A stretch of DNA of 64,000 nucleotides, from contig OZ025248.1 in assembly GCA_964019135.1 (NCBI GenBank), forward strand, positions 55,297,670 to 55,361,669, read 5' to 3'. The position numbers and the translations under genes are program-made. This DNA is from Arenicola marina (taxonomy: Eukaryota > Annelida > Polychaeta > Arenicolidae). Positions 28,201 through 35,480 of the stretch are shown piece by piece; the first letter of the stretch is position 1; every line of letters begins with the position of its first letter. The notes beneath the pieces are model-generated. The model saw only the letters and a program-made list of their open reading frames with translations, did not search any database and had not been told where the DNA came from.

Positions 28201-30671
28201 TCCGCTCCTTCCGGCATCAAGGGGCAACCGCGGAACCCTCCACCAGATTCGTATAACAGTGCCCCCCCCCCCACCCCCCTACCGGGATGAGGGATGATGT
28301 ACGCGGACTATCCCATAGACAGTATCAAAGACTATCAAACGTCGATATTAATCGGTAATAACCTAGCTCACATAGGTTTCATTATTTGCAACGAGAAGAG
28401 CCAAAATTAGCTCGACCTGGTGACGCCTTGGACGTAACTGGCACGCACCACCAATGACCTTCACCTTTCTGAGCTCTGGGATACACGCGCCGGCTTTTGG
28501 CCCAATGAATATCACGTAATATGGCATTTCGATATAGAGTCCGTCGCCGACCCAGATGTCCCCGACTGGAGAGCATGTACCAGAGGGACAATACATAAGG
28601 CCCAAATAACATATGTTCTTATCCTAATCGGGCCAGCTCACCTAGGGCCGCTAGTGATACCGGAGTGTTGCTTAGTCGCATTGAATGAATTGGGCCCAAA
28701 GGCGTGATCGGGTGCCGAATGAATTAGACTTGTACTTGAACAGTGGCTGTAGCTGTAGCCATCTGTGGGATTGGGCACCGCTTCAGGGTCAAGGTCGCTT
28801 TAGAGTCAAGTCAAGTTGATACATCTGTAGATGTAGGTGTATGGCCCCGGGATGGCGTGGGGGGGGGGGGGGGGGTACTTAATACAATGCTAGGTTTAGG
28901 GGGTTATGCGGAAAATCCCTCCTTTGTCACCGTCAAAACCCGCTTGGTCGGGCCCGGTTTCCCGGCAAAATCCGCTGGGAAGGGGTATTTTTTCGCCGCA
29001 ACCCGCTCTATGAACACACATTTTCGGCGCCCCCCCCCCCCACCCCCGGTCGCCATTTTTTTAATATCCGCTCTATAGTGTTATCTTTTTCATCATAAAT
29101 GTCCGCTATACAGGGGTATCTTTTTCATCACAAATATCCGCTCTCTCAGGCATCAAGACACCCACACCAGATGCGTATACTTGTTCTCCCCAGGAGTATG
29201 GTCTGAGACTTCCGTTTCCTGTGATGGCCATATAAAGGTGCCGCGATCACTCGGGTCTGACATCTTTTTGCGGATGACTTTGTGGATAACTACTTCCAGC
29301 CAGTGTAGCCAATGAACAGAATTACCAGCCGTCTCTCTGGTCAATGGTTGTATCAGTTTTGGTTTACCATTGGAACATGATGTAACGTCTTCTACAAGGC
29401 AATTTATCCACTAATGTTGAAGATTAGGAACAACCGAAATAAGCGTTATGCAGCGATTATTAAAGTTAAAGAACTTTTTTTCAGTCAATGTCATTTTATT
29501 AATGTAATGGAATTTTGAGTAAAATGCCGGTGCAGCAACTAGACGTTTCACTATGACATGAAACTATGTTTCGTGTACATGAACAGAAAACTGCAATGAA
29601 ATTAATTATTGATGTTGTAGGTAATGTTGTGCACATGACGGCTAAATGGAGCCAAGAAGTCCTCCCGGGACCTCAACATGGGGTTGGACTGAAACATGTC
29701 CCAGATGCTGGGGTATTACACGACAGGCCAGGAAAATAGTACAATGCGAAAATAACAGTAATCGTAACATAGGATAGTAACATGATCACATTGTCTTCTG
29801 CGGCCATGTCTTATGTGGCCATGTTTGTGTGGTCTGTGTGTCGTTCTTTGCAAAGAGTAGGGGGTTACCCCCGGGGACATGGCTCTACTCTGCCTTCCTT
29901 CTCTCATTAGGCGTCCTGAATATACAACCAATCAACCGAGCCCTCAGGGACATCACTATTGTCCCAGTCATGAGAGGGCCTTTGGTGATGCTCTATTATT
30001 TTCGACGCCATGTTCGTTAATTGACTTCATCGGTGGAATCCCACTGGTATCGGTATTCAATGATGTTCACATCATGTGTTTCGTACGTACCCGGTCACAA
30101 ATCTGTAGTGCAGATATAAAGTGATTGTGGTCCAGGTTGTACGGAACGCTAACGATGCTGTAAATATTGCTGGGCAGAGGTATACGAAGACGCATTTTAT
30201 TGTATTTGACTTCAAATTATCCAAAAGTAAGTAATTATCCAACAGTGTATAATAAACAAGAACTGGATCATCAGAGGGTGCATGGGAGGGACAGCGAGTG
30301 AAGGTGAAAATATTCAATTTGAACTTTGGAAATTGTAACAACAGACATGCCGACTGTACCATATATATACGTCTCCATCGAGGCTTCATCCATCACACCT
30401 TGACGCATACCTAATTGATATTTGTTCAATTTCCTGCCTACCTGATGTTGTGGCCCGGAAGAATGCCATCTTCGGTAACCTTAGCGACAGCCATGGAGGC
30501 TGCAGCAGCATTGATATCCCATCCGAGCCGGATGTGGAACCTCGGATTCAGCATTCCGACCTTGAAGGTCCGCCCCTGAGAGCAGGTGAAGGTCATGGCC
30601 AAGGCCAGCCAAGTTATCCACACTGCCAGATAACGCCTCTTGCTCTTCATCTCCACCGCGACGCTTTTCAT
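1058..30671 (-). CDS. Receptor-type (membrane) guanylate cyclase, 14 amino-terminal exons; 3' end outside window
   Basis: Single-pass receptors of this family bind an extracellular ligand and make cGMP with a cytoplasmic cyclase domain. Fourteen exons join in phase into 694 codons: signal peptide (about 1-34), ANF-receptor-type ligand-binding domain (to about 455), membrane helix (about 459-481), juxtamembrane segment and kinase-homology domain (about 500-694). Every junction has AG acceptor and GT donor except intron 10 (GC). Diagnostic motifs are NPRFHIRLGWDIN, YLGPPCSA, FWNIPMFTQAST, DAVYLYALTLNETL, NGDRDPNYWVW, CGFFNQLC, HENITTFVGC, TYCSRGSLQ, DWTFKCS, GVHYLHSS and KVTDYGL. The kinase-like domain is degenerate, as in the whole family. 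The end of that domain, the coiled coil and the cyclase domain must lie left of the window. Which subtype or ligand it represents cannot be told from this part. Confidence 0.93.
1440..2170. repeat. Dispersed repeat shared with 5760-6240 and 8480-8960
   Basis: The block around 2040-2130 (CAATTT..CCCAAATTGGAC, then GGATAAACACAATCTAA and GGCTGCTGTTCAA) recurs with substitutions at about 5990-6070 and 8710-8790. The motif GACAGAAGTGACGTCAT also precedes each copy. No coding function is evident; all copies lie in introns of the receptor gene. Confidence 0.5.
2419..2515 (-). pseudogene. LINE ORF2 carboxy-terminal fragment
   Basis: On the minus strand a short frame reads KLKFNNVCKRDMKAFGIDLN before a stop. 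The VCKRDMK.(F/L).I motif is typical of the extreme C terminus of several non-LTR retrotransposon ORF2 proteins. A near-identical DNA stretch occurs at 56976-57011, so both come from the same LINE family. Too short to class further. Confidence 0.6.
2630..3535. repeat. 73/79-bp minisatellite, each unit with a CRE palindrome
   Basis: Units share GGAGGGGCAATGGGG-TGACGTCATTGTGGATATA followed by an ACACTCGACAGGGACACTGTG segment. TGACGTCA centres occur at 2652, 2731, 3133, 3212, 3285, 3358, 3437 and 3516, i.e. spacings of 79 or 73 depending on a short ACTTTAC insertion. Two units (2630-2775) are separated from six (3105-3535) by unrelated sequence. It lies in intron 13. Confidence 0.9.
3597..3668 (-). 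CDS. Receptor guanylate cyclase exon 13 (kinase-homology domain)
   Basis: After TTTATTTTGCAG the 24 codons read DILNNDDIKLDWTFKCS to LIIDLIN, matching the DIL.N..I.LDW.F..SL..DI segment that follows RGSLQ in receptor cyclases. The donor is AAT|GTAAGT. Phase 0 on both sides, so any extension of exon 12 by the 42-bp units stays in frame with it. Confidence 0.92.
3815..4570 (-). repeat. 42-bp tandem array of exon-end plus 5' splice site, 18 units
   Basis: Eighteen 42-bp units follow exon 12 without interruption. Each contains a degenerate copy of the last 13-14 codons of exon 12 and the start of its intron, so each carries a potential donor. Reading on from exon 12 in phase 0 there is no stop, giving 14-residue units of the form VSI(L/R)MTYC-x-x-G(S/T)L(Q/M/K). 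Including the exon 12 donor, thirteen consecutive exon/intron borders (exon ends 4571, 4529, 4487 ... 4067) have NNG|GTRAGT. The distal six have decayed (GCGAGT, GTGTGT, GTTTAT, TTGTGT, GTGTCA). Confidence 0.93.
4571..4675 (-). CDS. Receptor guanylate cyclase exon 12 (kinase-homology domain hinge)
   Basis: Acceptor CTGTTGCAG; 35 codons MRQLNHENITTFVGC to CILMTYCSRGSLQ, the family's HEN...F.G.C...PN.CI...YC.RGSLQ motif. The upstream-most donor is CAG|GTGAGT at 4571/4570. The last part of this exon and the start of the intron have been tandemly amplified 18 times downstream, so later donors in the same frame could extend the exon in steps of 14 codons. Confidence 0.92.
5199..5384 (-). CDS. Receptor guanylate cyclase exon 11 (kinase-homology domain, N lobe)
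   Basis: Sixty-two codons starting ITMQSLGG; the segment STVGVYKGNMVTIRYAGN corresponds to the ...YKGN.VA(I/V)K segment of the pseudokinase, with Arg where many paralogues have Lys. It ends EYAQLNA before GCC|GTAAGT. The acceptor is CCTGTGACAG. Its acceptor side sits at the edge of a 2-kb duplication that carries a second copy of the acceptor at 8103. Confidence 0.9.
5382..7440. repeat. Intron 10 duplication, copy A
   Basis: 2,059 bp nearly identical to 8103-10160 (copy B). Homology starts at GATCTGTCACAGGACATC, inside the exon 11 acceptor region, and ends at AAAAATCTCAG. Differences are scattered single bases. It includes a copy of the dispersed repeat seen at 1440-2170 and several CRE-like TGACGTCA sites. 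No gene was seen in it. Confidence 0.93.
7578..8102. repeat. Inverted copy of 6786-7310 in intron 10
   Basis: 525 bp collinear, without gaps, with the reverse complement of 6786-7310; paired positions sum to 14888 at both ends. The 267-bp spacer 7311-7577 includes 137 bp (7441-7577) absent from copies A and B. At several informative sites the inverted copy agrees with copy B rather than A. Confidence 0.93.
8103..10160. repeat. Intron 10 duplication, copy B
   Basis: Direct copy of 5382-7440, starting exactly where the inverted arm ends. It carries the duplicated acceptor-type sequence CCTGTGACAG (minus strand) but no exon 11 sequence beyond three bases. Downstream 10161-10355 holds a GACCTTGACCTTTGACC motif of a type also seen at 38648. 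Confidence 0.92.
10356..10387. other. Perfect 15-bp inverted repeat next to the GC splice donor of exon 10
   Basis: TACTGACAGAAGTCT, two bases, then its exact reverse complement. It starts 16 nt into intron 10 on the minus strand, so the pre-mRNA could form a stable hairpin just after the GC donor. Confidence 0.85.
10404..10506 (-). CDS. Receptor guanylate cyclase exon 10 (juxtamembrane / start of kinase-homology domain)
   Basis: It encodes KQRQMTDEKNMLWKVVFNDI and ends KGSSFFSQ; the E...LW.V...D motif is typical just inside the membrane. The acceptor is GTGATGGCAG. The only good donor is CAG|GCAAGC, a GC-type 5' splice site, which gives phase 0 and joins cleanly to exon 11. A 15-bp-stem hairpin starts 16 nt into the intron. 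Confidence 0.8.
10827..10908 (-). CDS. Receptor guanylate cyclase exon 9 (transmembrane helix)
   Basis: After TTATTTTCAG the 82-bp exon encodes RLAMIVGGVCACVFVILLLA followed by TAIYIL, a single membrane helix of about 23 residues followed by basic residues from exon 10 (RKQR), as expected for the cytoplasmic side. The donor is TTAG|GTAACT. Both split Arg codons with exons 8 and 10 are intact. Confidence 0.88.
11089..11680. other. Inverted GGATCCAG-type ends flanking exon 8
   Basis: TGGATCCAG at 11089 and CTGGATC at 11674-11680, each next to a purine/pyrimidine-rich tract (CCCCCTCCCCCTTTCCAAAA at the right end), resemble the CAGGGGYGGATCCAG ends of widespread invertebrate DNA elements. They may be two unrelated ends rather than one element. 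Exon 8 lies between them. Confidence 0.3.
11341..11422 (-). CDS. Receptor guanylate cyclase exon 8 (juxtamembrane cysteine segment)
   Basis: Twenty-seven codons plus one base starting WATADGQPPKDTPPCGF, ending FNQLCPEDQP. This matches the W....PP.D.P.CGF....C motif just outside the membrane in natriuretic-type receptors. The acceptor CCCGGCAG has a C-rich tract; the donor is CCAC|GTGAGT. It is too short for ORF scanning and was found by motif and phase. Confidence 0.85.
12313..12464. mobile_element. Small TIR element (MITE-like), about 130-150 bp
   Basis: CGGATCCAGA at 12319-12328 is repeated inverted as TCTGGATCCG at 12441-12450. The right end extends as CAGGGTCGGATCCAG on the minus strand, a common MITE terminus. 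It lies in intron 7. No coding capacity. Confidence 0.55.
12684..12814 (-). CDS. Receptor guanylate cyclase exon 7 (end of ligand-binding domain)
   Basis: It encodes MTGRVVMDANGDRDPNYWVW, the G-x-TG-x-V-x-x-D-x-NGDRD...W motif of the family, and ends DPPGQ. The acceptor is TTGGATCAG|GT after a pyrimidine run; the donor is CAG|GTGGGT. Length 131 bp, phase 1 in and phase 0 out. Confidence 0.92.
13181..13316 (-). CDS. Receptor guanylate cyclase exon 6 (ligand-binding domain)
   Basis: Forty-five codons plus one base after acceptor TTAACAAG. It contains EYSAFLYDAVYLYALTLNET, the highly conserved helix of ANF-receptor domains, and ends SFEG completed by exon 7 (G-MTGRVVMD). It has no ATG, so simple ORF scans miss it; it was found by looking for the helix expected between exons 5 and 7. 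The donor GAAG|GTCGGA is weak, but the junction is exact in phase. Confidence 0.85.
13868..13981 (-). CDS. Receptor guanylate cyclase exon 5 (ligand-binding domain)
   Basis: Thirty-eight codons: VTLASLAGPRVEAFRKEI, then VKMAEAPWFYNGTLAAGKI, like the VL-x-LA...F...V..RM segment of natriuretic-type receptors. The acceptor is CATTTAAG|GTG and the donor AAAATC|GTAAGT, phase 0 on both sides. NGT is a possible glycosylation site. Confidence 0.85.
14760..18615. repeat. 19-bp satellite array, about 200 monomers
   Basis: Monomers of the type ACACGACCTATACGGGAAG or ACACGACCTATAGGGGAAG repeat for about 3.85 kb inside intron 4. Because 19 is not a multiple of 3 and most units lack stops, ORFs of 60-75 codons appear (RHDLYGKTRPI...); they are artefacts. 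Larger duplications are superimposed: 16321-16800 equals 17641-18120 with about two differences (offset 1320), and 15642-16240 matches 16810-17427 (offset 1168-1187). Confidence 0.95.
19944..20143 (-). CDS. Receptor guanylate cyclase exon 4 (ligand-binding domain)
   Basis: It encodes VILCLARADENAFLLRARE, then MTGEDYLYLALDHLP, the strand-helix-strand that opens the second lobe in this family. The acceptor is ACCACCGCAG and the donor CAG|GTATAA. Two leading bases plus 66 codons end in phase 0. Intron 3 before it is only 292 bp, while intron 4 after it is 5,962 bp and mostly satellite. Confidence 0.9.
20436..20798 (-). CDS. Receptor guanylate cyclase exon 3 (core of ligand-binding domain)
   Basis: The largest exon, 120 codons. 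After TTCATTTCAG it reads TTSAGLLASFWNIPMFTQAST, then KMGAAIAELFSHFRWHRF, the conserved core of the first ANF-receptor lobe. A glycosylation sequon (SNVTL) lies near its end. The donor AGAA|GTACGA is weaker than most here, but it leaves one base that with exon 4 makes Ile and keeps RHRGR-I-VILCLARAD continuous. Confidence 0.9.
20905..20955 (+). repeat. Long G-tract cluster (G-quadruplex-prone)
   Basis: Several G-runs, the longest well over ten bases, interrupted by TGTA and TTCA. It lies in intron 2 just upstream of exon 3. Similar runs are frequent elsewhere in the window. Confidence 0.8.
21362..22165. mobile_element. Dispersed ~0.8-kb repeat, copy 1 (probable DNA transposon)
   Basis: Matches 37397-38115 over its length in the same orientation, with substitutions and indels: CGAGACCCCACGA, CAACGGCCTGT, TACCTTCCGG, TATCTATGG(T/C)TACGTAACAACG, TTGTTGGTCCCCAAA. 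The right end (ACCGGAAATAGAA, CGCGAGAACTGT, CCCTAT) resembles the ends of the element at 47-1006. No transposase was seen. It occupies most of intron 2. Confidence 0.65.
22263..22372 (-). CDS. Receptor guanylate cyclase exon 2 (ligand-binding domain)
   Basis: It encodes LVWRDDLCSSKFGAG and ends in DIDCYLGPPCSA, the conserved cysteine and GPPCS loop of ANF-receptor domains. The acceptor follows a pyrimidine tract (TTTGCCAG); the donor is TT|GTAAGT. The leading C completes a Ser codon with exon 1, giving GHNIS-LVWRDD without a gap. The 110-bp length fits phase 2 in and phase 1 out. Confidence 0.88.
22700..22970. repeat. Repeat with recurring GTGAACTGGGAAT motifs, copy 1
   Basis: CACCGTGAACTAAGAATGAG, CGTGAACTGGGAATTTTAG, CGTGAATCGGGAAATCG and CGTGATCTGGGAACACGACC are spaced along 260 bp. 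The same order recurs split around a satellite at 44150-44290 and 45505-45575, and as a fragment at 52915-52950. Possibly the end region of a DNA transposon. It lies in intron 1. Confidence 0.6.
24043..24131. repeat. 30-bp tandem repeat, three copies
   Basis: Unit GAATCGAACTACTTCACTGT plus CCAGTATCAG, three times with one substitution in the third. Intron 1. Confidence 0.9.
24299..24575. mobile_element. TTAA-flanked MITE, 277 bp
   Basis: The ends are TTAAAGGGGAAGCCAA and, inverted, TTGGCTTTCCCTTTAA: 15 of 16 bases match, including a TTAA at each end as target duplication. No ORF of interest. Same TTAA-AAGGG style as the insertion at 35694-36358. It lies in intron 1. Confidence 0.7.
25205..25570. 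repeat. GAGAACGCGA short-unit array with mirror-oriented halves
   Basis: From about 25207 to 25373 units of GAGAACGCGA dominate; from about 25378 to 25480 the complementary form (TCGCGTTCTC) dominates, so the two halves can pair as a long hairpin. A few units recur at 25549-25590 and 26108-26155. ORFs of 95-180 codons here are repeat artefacts. Confidence 0.85.
25600..26105. repeat. AGCCATAGCCC short-unit array with mirror-oriented halves
   Basis: 25600-25880 is built of AGCCATAGCCC(A/G) with GCCCGGAGC variants; 25930-26100 contains the opposite orientation (GGGCTATG, GGACTATGGCTCCG). With the adjacent GAGAACGCGA array this makes a 0.95-kb low-complexity block with two-fold symmetry. Intron 1. 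Confidence 0.75.
28045..28270. repeat. Direct repeat, copy 1 (CCGCTCTATAGGGGTATC)
   Basis: CAACCCGCTCTATGAA, AATATCCGCTCTATAGGGGT, ATCTTTTTCATCATAAATGT and GGCATCAAG recur in the same order at 28995-29175. Intron 1. No coding capacity was recognised. Confidence 0.7.
28995..29175. repeat. Direct repeat, copy 2
   Basis: Second copy of the 28045-28270 block, with a C-tract expansion at 29031-29046 and internal duplications of the ATCTTTTTCATCA segment. A G-tract of about 18 bases lies upstream at 28859. Confidence 0.7.
29815..29960 (+). mobile_element. SINE-like element, 5'-truncated copy
   Basis: TTTGCAAAGAGTAGGGG-TTACCCCCGGG-ACATGGCT and GCGTCCTGAATATACAACCAA match, in opposite orientation, the copy at 40020-40290. 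The tRNA-like head is missing. Intron 1. Confidence 0.6.
30442..30671 (-). CDS. Receptor guanylate cyclase exon 1: start codon, signal peptide, start of ligand-binding domain
   Basis: The ATG at 30671 is the first after an in-frame TGA nine codons upstream and has G at -3. A second ATG at 30650 is a weaker alternative. A basic stretch (KSKRR) precedes a hydrophobic core (YLAVWITWLALAMTF), as in a signal peptide, with the mature chain starting near SQGRTFKVG. FKVGMLNPRFHIRLGWDIN matches the first strand and helix of ANF-receptor domains. The donor is CAG|GTAGGC, phase 2. Residues 1-76 plus two bases. Confidence 0.88.
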
Positions 30672-31110
30672 TCCCGTCAATAGCACGAGGTACGATCAAC
30701 CCAAGTAGCGATAAGTAGTCTAAGACTGTTTACTGATTTGAGGAAGTACCGAGCCGCGCGACTGAATCGCTAGACTGGGTTTTCCTCCCGCGGTTGTTTG
30801 TCGCTCGCTTGGTAGACAGCAGCTCCGTCGGTGCGTGATTTATCAGACGGCAACGCCTCCAATCGGGAAAAAATTGTCTGCCTGCAGCGCCACCAACGAA
30901 CGAGCGGCCGGCATGCAGTCACGAAAGATGACTGCGCATTTGCGACGGAAGCCGAGAACGTAATCTTTGTTATCCCCTCCCCCAACAACCCTCCTCCCAC
31001 CACGCCCAACCCTGTAACAGAAGCTGATTGGCTGTCAGCTCTAGGCATGAGGTGTCTGCCTGTCGCGTCAGCTCCAGTGTCGCTGAGCAGTCACACTGGG
31101 CGTCCATGGT
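30672..31110 (-). promoter_or_regulatory. CpG-rich 5' flank of the receptor cyclase gene (possible promoter/5' UTR)
   Basis: Immediately upstream of exon 1 the sequence becomes noticeably rich in CG dinucleotides between about 30740 and 30965, unlike the AT-rich flanks. I see no clear TATA box. A CpG-rich, TATA-less promoter is a reasonable inference from position only. An extra non-coding exon further upstream cannot be excluded. Confidence 0.35.
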
Positions 31111-31379
31111 AACCCCGTTTTGTCCTCCTAACTACCATCAGGATACATGACCTGGAAAATGCTTCAGTTAAAACAGGATCCAAAATAGACACTGACAACA
31201 ATGGCCAAGTATATGGAGGTTTATCATTTGAATACTTTTAATGTCAACTGAAATGTTAATGACGAGAAGAAACTTCGGCCTCAAATGGGCACATCCAGAG
31301 GAATTGCAGATTTCCGCTCCGGGGATGGAGAGAAAACAGATACATAGCACAGAGGGGACAGGTTCTCCTCGCCATTAGG

Positions 31380-31700
31380 TCTCCGATGCCTCTTTGGCTA
31401 TGACATGTCAATAGGATATTCCTCATCCGAGACTGACGACTACAGTCTTAACTCTGACGCCTCAGCAGTGTGTACACGATCAGATACATCATTTTGAGCC
31501 TCATACTCATCATATCCTACTTCAGTCTCCAAGGCTATACTAGCATCAGGAGCAGTCCTGTGTGCTGACCCGGATTCTAAAGATACCTGTGTACATGTCA
31601 CTGTGAGCCTCATACTTATCATATTCTACTTCAGTCTCCAAGGCTGTACTAGCATCATGAGTAATCCCATGTGATGACGCGGATTTTTCAGGTACATACA
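31380..31700 (-). repeat. Fragment of the LTR element's internal region
   Basis: Nearly identical to 33949-34275 inside the LTR element described below (same orientation). Both contain an acidic repeated frame on the minus strand (ASIALETEV(G/A)YDEYEAQ). It is a solo internal piece outside the complete element. Confidence 0.85.
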
Positions 31701-32871
31701 GGCAAGGCAACGAAAACATGGCGCAAAAGGGGGTCATTTGGGGAGCACATATGTATATACTTAACTATGGGTAGTGCCCCACCCCGAGGAAGAATGCTAC
31801 CGTTTGCTACCTTCTGCTGTTGTACATGCCCTGCGCCAGAAAACAAAGTAGAGCCGACCATAAAAGAATGGAAATGCATGGGATAACGATTGTCATTATT
31901 CCTCGCTCCTCTATCGCCCCATAAAACGGCCATGAATGAGACAATTTTTTCGACGTCGATTTTTCCATAAACACCTGAGTTAGATTAGCTATATGGCCTG
32001 CTTTTGGTAACTTCTTTGTTTTAATTATTGTTATCATATGAGGTTGCTACATACGCTATTATAACGAGCAAAGCGTGGCTTCTGTAGCAAAATACCTGTA
32101 TGTACGTAATAAATGTTCATATATACACCTGAGCGATAATACCCAATTCTCACACAGCTCGTGGTGTTTGGGGGACTCAATATTTTGACCAACCGTTTAA
32201 GCTTAAATTCACCCCGAATAAAAAAAAAACACCATCTGGCCATTAGCGGCGCGTAATTGTAAACGGTCGAGGTGGCGAATGCTTCAACGACAATGTGATT
32301 AAAGCAACTCATCTTCGAAAAGACTACCTAAGATACGAATAGCACAAACGTCGTCGTCAACGCAAGGTACCTTTTAGCATTTTTCTGATTGAACAGCCAT
32401 TGTCATTGTCATTATAACACTGTCCCTGACGAATATTCATTGGTCCCCTGGCGGACCCCTCCTTTGTTGACGTTCACCCAGCCGGTTTTGGTTTGGTCCA
32501 AACCACCAATCTTTTGTATTGCCCCACCCCCCTGCCCTGTTGTTGGCGAACCTGATCTATCCTTGTACATCCATCGTAAGCTCTTTTATGAAATATAAGT
32601 CGAGCCAAGACCATCTAAAATATCGCCTGCTAAATGAATACAAACAAGGCAAGGCATATCGATATGGCATTAGTTTGTCACAAATTCTTGTTGGTAGAAA
32701 GCCGTTCCTGGAAATATCGTTCACTAAATTGCTTTCCGGGTAATGCGCTGGAATTATAGCCCAATTCTTTCTGGCATGTGCAGAACTGAGAATTTAATTT
32801 AAGCTAACCTTCGACACTATTTCTTCATTGTCTGTCACTTGATATTCAATGCAAAAATTCTATGGTATTAC
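31701..32871. other. Intergenic stretch without recognised genes
   Basis: Between the internal-region fragment and the LTR element. ORFs up to 92 codons on both strands have no recognisable motif, and I see no RNA gene or clear repeat. Confidence 0.5.
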
Positions 32872-33515
32872 TGTAACAGAGCCTACGGCACGCAAACAAC
32901 AGCAACGTATTACTGATGTGCTGGCTGGCAGCGATGGTTTTATTAATCTATAAAAGGAAAACGAGGCAAAGAACATGTGGTTACATAACCGATATGAAAC
33001 GCATATGCCACCTCAAATACTGATAACTGACAATTTATAACACATTATTAATGCTATAAGTCACCCATAACGTGAACTTCCTAAACAATACAATGGTAAT
33101 TAAGTGCAACACGTACCTATAAAAGGCCCTCTCCTGTCGTGCCCTCTCCACGCCACGCAAGGAGAAGGTTCCAGCTCACTGGAGCCTTTGTGGCGGCCGC
33201 ACCCGGTCCTGTGAGGACCGAGTTGAAAGAGGGACGAGAAACCCGCGCGCACCGGCTTATATATGGAGGAAACTCATTCCCGACATGCTCTGCTCTGGCC
33301 TAATTATGACGTTTTAATTGGTCCCGTGTACAAACAAAAGCCACATGGCGGCAGACACTCGATCCCACAAACAGATCGTTACGGGTTAAAACCAGAGAAC
33401 ACTAAATGGGTCGGTAATGGCAGGATATAAAATAAATGCAGCAGGTATGAACTAATTTACTAGAATATAAAAATACAGGTTTCTTGCGGCGGGAAGGATA
33501 TTTCACTCCGTTACA
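32872..33515 (-). repeat. Left LTR (3' LTR on the minus strand), 644 bp
   Basis: Starts TGTAACAGAGCC and ends CACTCCGTTACA. Matches the right LTR throughout apart from scattered changes, a few small deletions and the insertion at 35694-36358. Contains TATAAAAGG- and TATATATGG-like stretches. Confidence 0.9.
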
Positions 33516-34539
33516 CCGCCCCCATCAAGAAAATAATTGTCCCCTGACAATTCCAATACTATTATCAAAACAGCAGGTAAATTCAATATACAGTTCAATA
33601 TTATTCAACTATCAGATTACGATCAGTAGCGTTACAGACACATCAGCTTTCTCGTTAATACATAAGTATAGTAACAACGTTGTGCTTATTAACATGTGAT
33701 GAATACATTGTGGATTCGATTGACTGAATATATCGACAATAAATGACACGTGGCACTCTGTACAGCACCGGACACTGGCACAGTGGAAGTGACACTGACA
33801 GACATTTAAAAATGAGAACGAACATAAAAGGAACTTATCTGTATCAATGACCAATAGACAGGTACTAACACAAGCACCCAGCCATTTCAAGAATAAGACA
33901 TTGACAATTGAGATGCAAAATTGGGATCTCGATAACGAGCTGGAGCTCTCCGATGCCTCTTTGGCTGTAACATGTCAATAGGATATTCCTCATCCGAGAC
34001 TGACGACTACAGTCTTAACTCTGACGCCTCAGCAGTGTGTACACGATCTGATACATCATTTTGAGCCTCATACTCATCATATGCTACTTCAGTCTCCAAG
34101 GCTATACTAGCATCAGGAGCAGTCCTGTGTGCTGACCCGGATTCTAAAGATACCTGTGTACATTTCACTGTGAGCCTCATACTTATCATATTCTACTTCA
34201 GTCTCCAAGGCTGTACTAGCATCAGGAGTCATCCCGTGTGATGACGCGGATTCTACAGCTACATACAATGGCAAACATAGGTGTTCTAGGCGAAACGAAG
34301 GCCAACGAAGACACAGGAGAAGAAGGACATATCTCGAACAGCTGACCGGTGACAGTCAGACGGCGTGCGCTCAAGGGCAGAGTGTGGTGGGGGTTCGACA
34401 ACGGGTGGAACAATCGGCTCCGGGGTCACAGATGGTAAATGAACAGACGAGGTTTGAGTGAGAATAGACGTCACACATGTAGCCCCAGGCGTTGCCGAAG
34501 TCCAAGACAAACGAACCTGACAAATCTCGCAGACAACTT
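33516..34539 (-). other. Rest of the LTR element's internal region
   Basis: Holds broken minus-strand frames (34286-34543, 34371-34565, 34007-34189) with no recognised domain. 33949-34275 is duplicated at 31380-31700. The frames may be decayed continuations of the upstream ORF. The purine tract adjoining the LTR is at 33516-33526. Confidence 0.6.
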
Positions 34540-34923
34540 TCACTTCTTCCTGGGAAGCCCGTCAAATAACGCCTTTAACATTTCTCGGGGTAGTATCTGT
34601 TCTGCCTCAGACTCCTCTTCACCAATAGGAAGATCTACCTCCCCTAGCTCAGCTCCCTCCTGAACTACCTCACCACTGTCAACACAAACTTCTGATATGT
34701 GGGGAGATATATTAATGGGATGGTTCTCAACTCTCTCCCCATTAAGAAAACTCACCACCTCTTCTGCCCCCTCTGCACTATCATGATGCATAACGGCGAG
34801 ACCAATGGGGCGTCTATTACGACCCAACGCTATTACAACTCCACTGCCGACGGAAGCAAGGTGACCCCTAATCATTCCCTCCGAGCTATTCTGAGGGAAC
34901 CCCGTAACATACGCGGACGACAT
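34540..34923 (-). CDS. RRM-like ORF of the LTR element (127 aa)
   Basis: Begins MSSAYVTGFPQNSSEGMIRG. The order beta-strand (AYVTGFP), helix (SSEGMIRGHLASVG), strand, then NRRPIGLAVMHH, then a helix (AEGAEEVVSFLNG) and a final strand (HPINI) fits an RNA-recognition motif: AYVTGFP at the RNP2 place and RRPIGLAVMHH at the RNP1 place, where aromatic residues are mostly replaced. The C-terminal third is very acidic (EEVDLPIGEEESEAE-like composition). It lies just downstream of the primer site, where gag would be. The RRM assignment is by eye; other alpha/beta folds are possible. Confidence 0.5.
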   Translation of the reverse strand: MSSAYVTGFPQNSSEGMIRGHLASVGSGVVIALGRNRRPIGLAVMHHDSAEGAEEVVSFLNGERVENHPINISPHISEVCVDSGEVVQEGAELGEVDLPIGEEESEAEQILPREMLKALFDGLPRKK

Positions 34924-35460
34924 AGCAATTCTCTTGAGCTGACCTAACTTAATTAACAATGCATGTAATGCTGTTCACCTGTGTGTTCAGCCTACAATAT
35001 CATATCGCGCCAGGTGAGTGAACACAAGACAATCAATGACAGCTCACACTCGACAAATACAATTACATCAAATACAAACTCTTATAACGCGTACATGGGG
35101 CAACACCTGAGTAAAAAGTCAGTTGCGCCGGCTTGAGCAAACAGAAAGCGACTCACGCGGTTACTCGGGATGCCCTCTGAGACAAACCCAATGACAAAAG
35201 AAGCTGCGAAGGTATACAGAGACAAAGAGCAGAGTTACTCACTCCACTCGGACGCGGCTGGCTTCACACTCGTCCCGGCCACCCGTGATCCTACATGAGT
35301 TCTTCGGGTAGAGACGTCGTGACTGCGGGCGGCTCAGCACAGCAATAGGCAGGACGGCCAGACGAAGCGTGCACTCTTCGCGGCTCATCAGCTGCTCATC
35401 ATTTCTTCGCCAACAGGAGGGCCTATAAAACCATCGCTAACCAAGCCAAGTACCGTATTG

Positions 35461-35478
35461 GCCCACCCAGGGACGCCA
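35461..35478 (-). other. Primer-binding site for tRNA-Asn
   Basis: The plus strand reads GCCCACCCAGGGACGCCA, which equals the 3' end of animal tRNA-Asn (GUU) with its CCA as I know it. On the minus strand it lies two bases after the LTR. This fixes the element's orientation. Confidence 0.8.
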
Positions 35479-35480
35479 AA

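Noticed and set aside
28363..28605. Possible extra receptor exon within intron 1 (80 codons, minus)
   Set aside because: Exons 1 and 2 join exactly in phase into the conserved GHNIS-LVWRDD sequence, so no exon is missing there.
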